NCBI RefSeq assembly: GCF_018381315.1 | Contig: NZ_JAGZSD010000037.1 | Span: 1-6,335, forward strand | DNA: 6,335 nt | Source of the DNA: Anaerostipes sp. | Lineage (GTDB): Bacteria; Bacillota; Clostridia; Lachnospirales; Lachnospiraceae | Direction of reading: 5' to 3' | Shown here: positions 4,115 through 6,335 of the stretch, piece after piece | Layout: each line of letters begins with the position of its first letter | Numbering within the stretch: the stretch's first letter is position 1 | The notes under the pieces: model-generated | The model's database searches: none | What the model saw: the letters and a program-made list of their open reading frames with translations, nothing else | What the model was told of the DNA's origin: nothing | Made by a program: the position numbers and the translations under genes

Positions 4115-6335
4115 TTATCTCATCTTTTTATACATAAATCCTGCTCCTGCCAAAGAAGCGCCAAGAAGGATAAGTAAGACTATGCTGTTTTTTTCATCTC
4201 CGGTTTTCGCCGCTTTTGTAGAAGTCTTCTCTGTTATTTTTCGTTTGCTGTACTCCCAGTCCGGTATTGGTTTTTCAGCTGCAGCCGGCTTTTCGGCTGT
4301 AGCTGAATGTTTTTCTGTCGTACTCTGATCCTTTTCTGTAGTTTCTGTTTTAGGTTCCTCTTTCCACCTGGCTTTCAACATCATGTTTTCATAAACCGGT
4401 TCTTCAAAATCCCATAGAACTTCGTTTCCTTCTTTGTCTGTGTAGTACCAGCCATCAAAAATATAACCTTCTCTTACCGGAGCTTCTGGTCTCAGTACTT
4501 TTTTACCACTATCCGTACTCTGCATTTCCGGCGGTCTGCTGCCTCCATTTGTATCAAAAGATATTTTAACCGTTCCTGTGAGCAACACTTCTACTGTTAA
4601 CTTTTCTCCATCCCGGGTCTCATATGTTAACAGGAACTTCCCTGTATTCTTAGAAGTTTTGGCTTCATTGATAATTTTCAGCTGTTCTTTATCTATCTTA
4701 AAATCTTCCGGCTTCAGATTATTTCCGTCTTTGTCTTTACCTTTGATCCCGCACAGTTCTTTGATTTCATCTTCTCCAAATGCTTTGCCACCGGTCTCTT
4801 TTTCCACATCATTGGCGCCCACCATACCAGATTCGGTTCCGCCGTCCAATATCGCTGCATCAGTTCCATTTCCTCTCAGAGAGACAGTGATCGTTACCTG
4901 TGTATTATTTTCTGTGGCAACCGTCAGCTGATAATCCCCGACCTCTCCTTTCATCTTTGCCTCATTGATGACATCGATCTGCTCTTTATTGGGCAGAATA
5001 AAATCTTTGATATTAAAAGGATTCCCGTCCTTATCCTTTCCATTCGCTTTCGTCAACTCCTTGAGCTGCTCCTCATCGAATCCCTCTCCCCCGGTCTTGC
5101 TGATTATATGATTGGCTCCCAGCTGTTCTTTCGTATCTGAGTTTATTTTATTTTCATCTCGGAATGGTCCGAAGTAGATTATAGTAAAATATTTATCTAC
5201 CTTGATATCTTGTTTTCCCGGAAAAGGTGATTCGACCGTAAAGTTGTACTCCGCTTCTGAAGTACCATCTTGTATATATCCTTGATAGCCGGAATCCGGT
5301 ACTGCCGAAACATTTTCTGCTTGTCCTGTGACTGTATCCGTTTTTCCACATCCAATCCCCGGCATATTAGAAGATTGGTGTCCAACCGCTCTTACTAAGG
5401 TATTTCCTCCACTTATAACAATATTAGATACATCATAATCAAAAGGTCTGGTTCCGATCTGATCTCCTCCGGATCCAATCCCCGGAGAATTTTCTCCACC
5501 GTATGCATAAACAGTCCCACCTGTAATATAGATTCCGTCTACAGGAGTACTGCAGCCGCTTCCAATTCCTGCACAGTACTGGCCTCCCTCCGCCGTAACA
5601 ACTCCCCCGCTTATTCTGATATCTTTTGCATACTTCCCGGCTCCGGAACTACCGCATGCTGCGCCAATTGCACAGTTATGTCCACCAGCTTTTGCTTTTA
5701 TAATACCTCCCCTTATATGTAAATTTGAAAATCCATCTTCTTCAGCAGTGATTCGGTTTACAACACTGTTTCCAATTGCGGTGGCGTGAAATACAGTTCC
5801 CTTTGCCTCAAGAGAACCGCAGGTTTCCTCTGTACACTGATGTTCTTTTTCTCCTGCATGCTCACACTGTATAACAAGCTTGGTATCATCATCCATTCCG
5901 TCTTTCACCAGGGCTCCATAACCTGTCTCTCCGCAGGACAAAAGATTCTCTCCCACTAAAGTAATCGTCACATTGGCATGGGAGACATCCATACAGTTTT
6001 TATTTCCGCTGTTGCTGGTTATACTGACATTATCCAGTGTAATGTCTGTAGTAACTCCTGGTTCTACTTTAATACAATTCGAAGTGGTCGTTCCTTTAAT
6101 ACGGTATCCCAGAGGGTTTAGAGATGTCTCACTGCTTGTACCCCCCCCGGTCGCTCCGGCGCTTGTAAGCGTGATATTTCCTTTACTTACGTCCAATAAG
6201 GTCTGCCCGTCCGCTGTCTTTTTTACAGGTTCTTTGGCTTGTTTTATCGGTATGTCCGTGTTCTTTTTACTGCTGGTTTCTTCTTGCTTTTTATTCAAGT
6301 TTTTCTCTTCTTCCGGAAGCTCAATTTGCTCCACA
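4115..6335 (-). CDS. Surface beta-solenoid/InlB-repeat protein B, phase ON (5' end cut by window edge)
   Basis: 739 residues are visible. The first codon is GTG for an internal Val, not a start: the matching position at 85 in B' lies inside the stalk. Joined to B' (1-244), the protein would be 792 residues. Domain order equals that of gene A. After the stalk, eight G encode Gly-Gly-Gly in frame and lead into TSSETSLNPLGY. The beta-solenoid contains the rungs IRGGIIKAKAGG, ISGGVVTAEGG, ITGGTVYAYGG...GIGSGG and ISGGNTLVRAVG, and the Cys/His cluster is at 5819-5866. Two Ig-like repeats start at LGANHI and VGANDV. An InlB B-repeat with DGWYYTDKEG and KARW, a Thr/Lys/Glu linker, PDWEYSKR, KTGDE, a hydrophobic segment and a YKKMR tail complete it. 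It is probably surface-displayed as an adhesin or carbohydrate-binding protein; no enzyme motif is seen. It closely resembles A at both ends and differs most in the solenoid. Confidence 0.9.
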   Translation of the reverse strand, partial: VEQIELPEEEKNLNKKQEETSSKKNTDIPIKQAKEPVKKTADGQTLLDVSKGNITLTSAGATGGGTSSETSLNPLGYRIKGTTTSNCIKVEPGVTTDITLDNVSITSNSGNKNCMDVSHANVTITLVGENLLSCGETGYGALVKDGMDDDTKLVIQCEHAGEKEHQCTEETCGSLEAKGTVFHATAIGNSVVNRITAEEDGFSNLHIRGGIIKAKAGGHNCAIGAACGSSGAGKYAKDIRISGGVVTAEGGQYCAGIGSGCSTPVDGIYITGGTVYAYGGENSPGIGSGGDQIGTRPFDYDVSNIVISGGNTLVRAVGHQSSNMPGIGCGKTDTVTGQAENVSAVPDSGYQGYIQDGTSEAEYNFTVESPFPGKQDIKVDKYFTIIYFGPFRDENKINSDTKEQLGANHIISKTGGEGFDEEQLKELTKANGKDKDGNPFNIKDFILPNKEQIDVINEAKMKGEVGDYQLTVATENNTQVTITVSLRGNGTDAAILDGGTESGMVGANDVEKETGGKAFGEDEIKELCGIKGKDKDGNNLKPEDFKIDKEQLKIINEAKTSKNTGKFLLTYETRDGEKLTVEVLLTGTVKISFDTNGGSRPPEMQSTDSGKKVLRPEAPVREGYIFDGWYYTDKEGNEVLWDFEEPVYENMMLKARWKEEPKTETTEKDQSTTEKHSATAEKPAAAEKPIPDWEYSKRKITEKTSTKAAKTGDEKNSIVLLILLGASLAGAGFMYKKMR
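5819..5866 (-). other. Cys/His cluster C-x-H-x5-H-x-C-x4-C in protein B
   Basis: This is the counterpart of 2155-2202. The spacing CEH, five, HQC, four, C is preserved exactly, while four or more of the intervening residues are changed. It occurs in the loop before the first 'GG' rung of the solenoid. Confidence 0.6.
6141..6148 (-). repeat. Poly-G tract, eight G (ON register), gene B
   Basis: Eight C on the plus strand encode ACC GGG GGG GGT ACA, keeping the frame open. It is the exact homologue of the nine-base tract in gene A, with nearly identical flanks. One base gained or lost would end translation within three or eight codons. Confidence 0.88.
6250..6335. repeat. Terminal direct repeat, right copy
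   Basis: Identical over all 86 bases to 1-86. Removing one copy and closing the ends gives a 6249-bp circle in which gene B is continuous from ATG 244 through the junction to its stop at 4115. The joined length, 2379 bases, is a multiple of three. Confidence 0.9.

Noticed and set aside
1..6335. Small plasmid or phage-derived circle
   Set aside because: The matching ends allow a circle, but no replication, mobilisation, integrase or phage structural gene is present. Plasmid status is not claimed.

Overview
The window looks like accessory surface-protein DNA from a low-to-medium-GC Gram-positive gut anaerobe, most likely a Clostridia/Lachnospiraceae-type Firmicute. Supporting signs are strong G-rich Shine-Dalgarno sites, KTGD-type C-terminal anchors with a hydrophobic segment and basic tail, an InlB-type (Listeria-Bacteroides) repeat, intrinsic terminators with U-tracts, and an AraC regulator with a GyrI-like domain. 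The genus is inference. Every supported gene is on the minus strand; the plus-strand open frames are shadows.

Layout in transcription order (high to low coordinates). (1) Surface gene B enters at the right edge and ends at 4115, followed by a strong terminator. (2) An AraC/GyrI-like regulator occupies 3973-2990 and has its own terminator. (3) Surface gene A, a paralogue of B, runs 2836-421 and ends in a 15-bp-stem terminator. (4) The first 244 bases hold the start of another copy (B'), with signal peptide, ribosome binding site and promoter-like block. Bases 1-86 are identical to 6250-6335. Joining the ends there makes B' and B one continuous 792-residue gene. Either the DNA is a 6249-bp circle (real or an assembly-graph circle) or it is a collapsed tandem array with near-identical copies.

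The most interesting point is a poly-G tract (poly-C on the plus strand) at the same codons of both surface genes. B has 8 G and is open (ON). A has 9 G and terminates three codons later (OFF), yet the rest of A is intact with no other lesion. Seven G would also terminate within a few codons. This is the expected design of a phase-variable contingency locus: slipped-strand mispairing would switch each large surface protein on or off independently. The two proteins are nearly identical around the switch and diverge in the beta-solenoid ligand-binding-like region, so the family could shuffle which variant is displayed. The AraC protein between them, and a shared promoter-like block upstream of both, suggest a second, signal-dependent layer of control; that link is inference.

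The surface proteins share one plan: signal peptide, Glu/Thr/Lys-rich stalk, Gly-Gly-Gly switch site, beta-solenoid with 'ISGG...GIGSGG' rungs and an embedded Cys/His cluster, two tandem Ig-like repeats, one InlB B-repeat, an acidic/Thr-rich linker, a conserved PDWEYSKR block, and a KTGD anchor lacking the usual Leu-Pro. No gap between genes exceeds about 180 bases. No tRNA, rRNA, CRISPR array, transposase or replication gene was seen.
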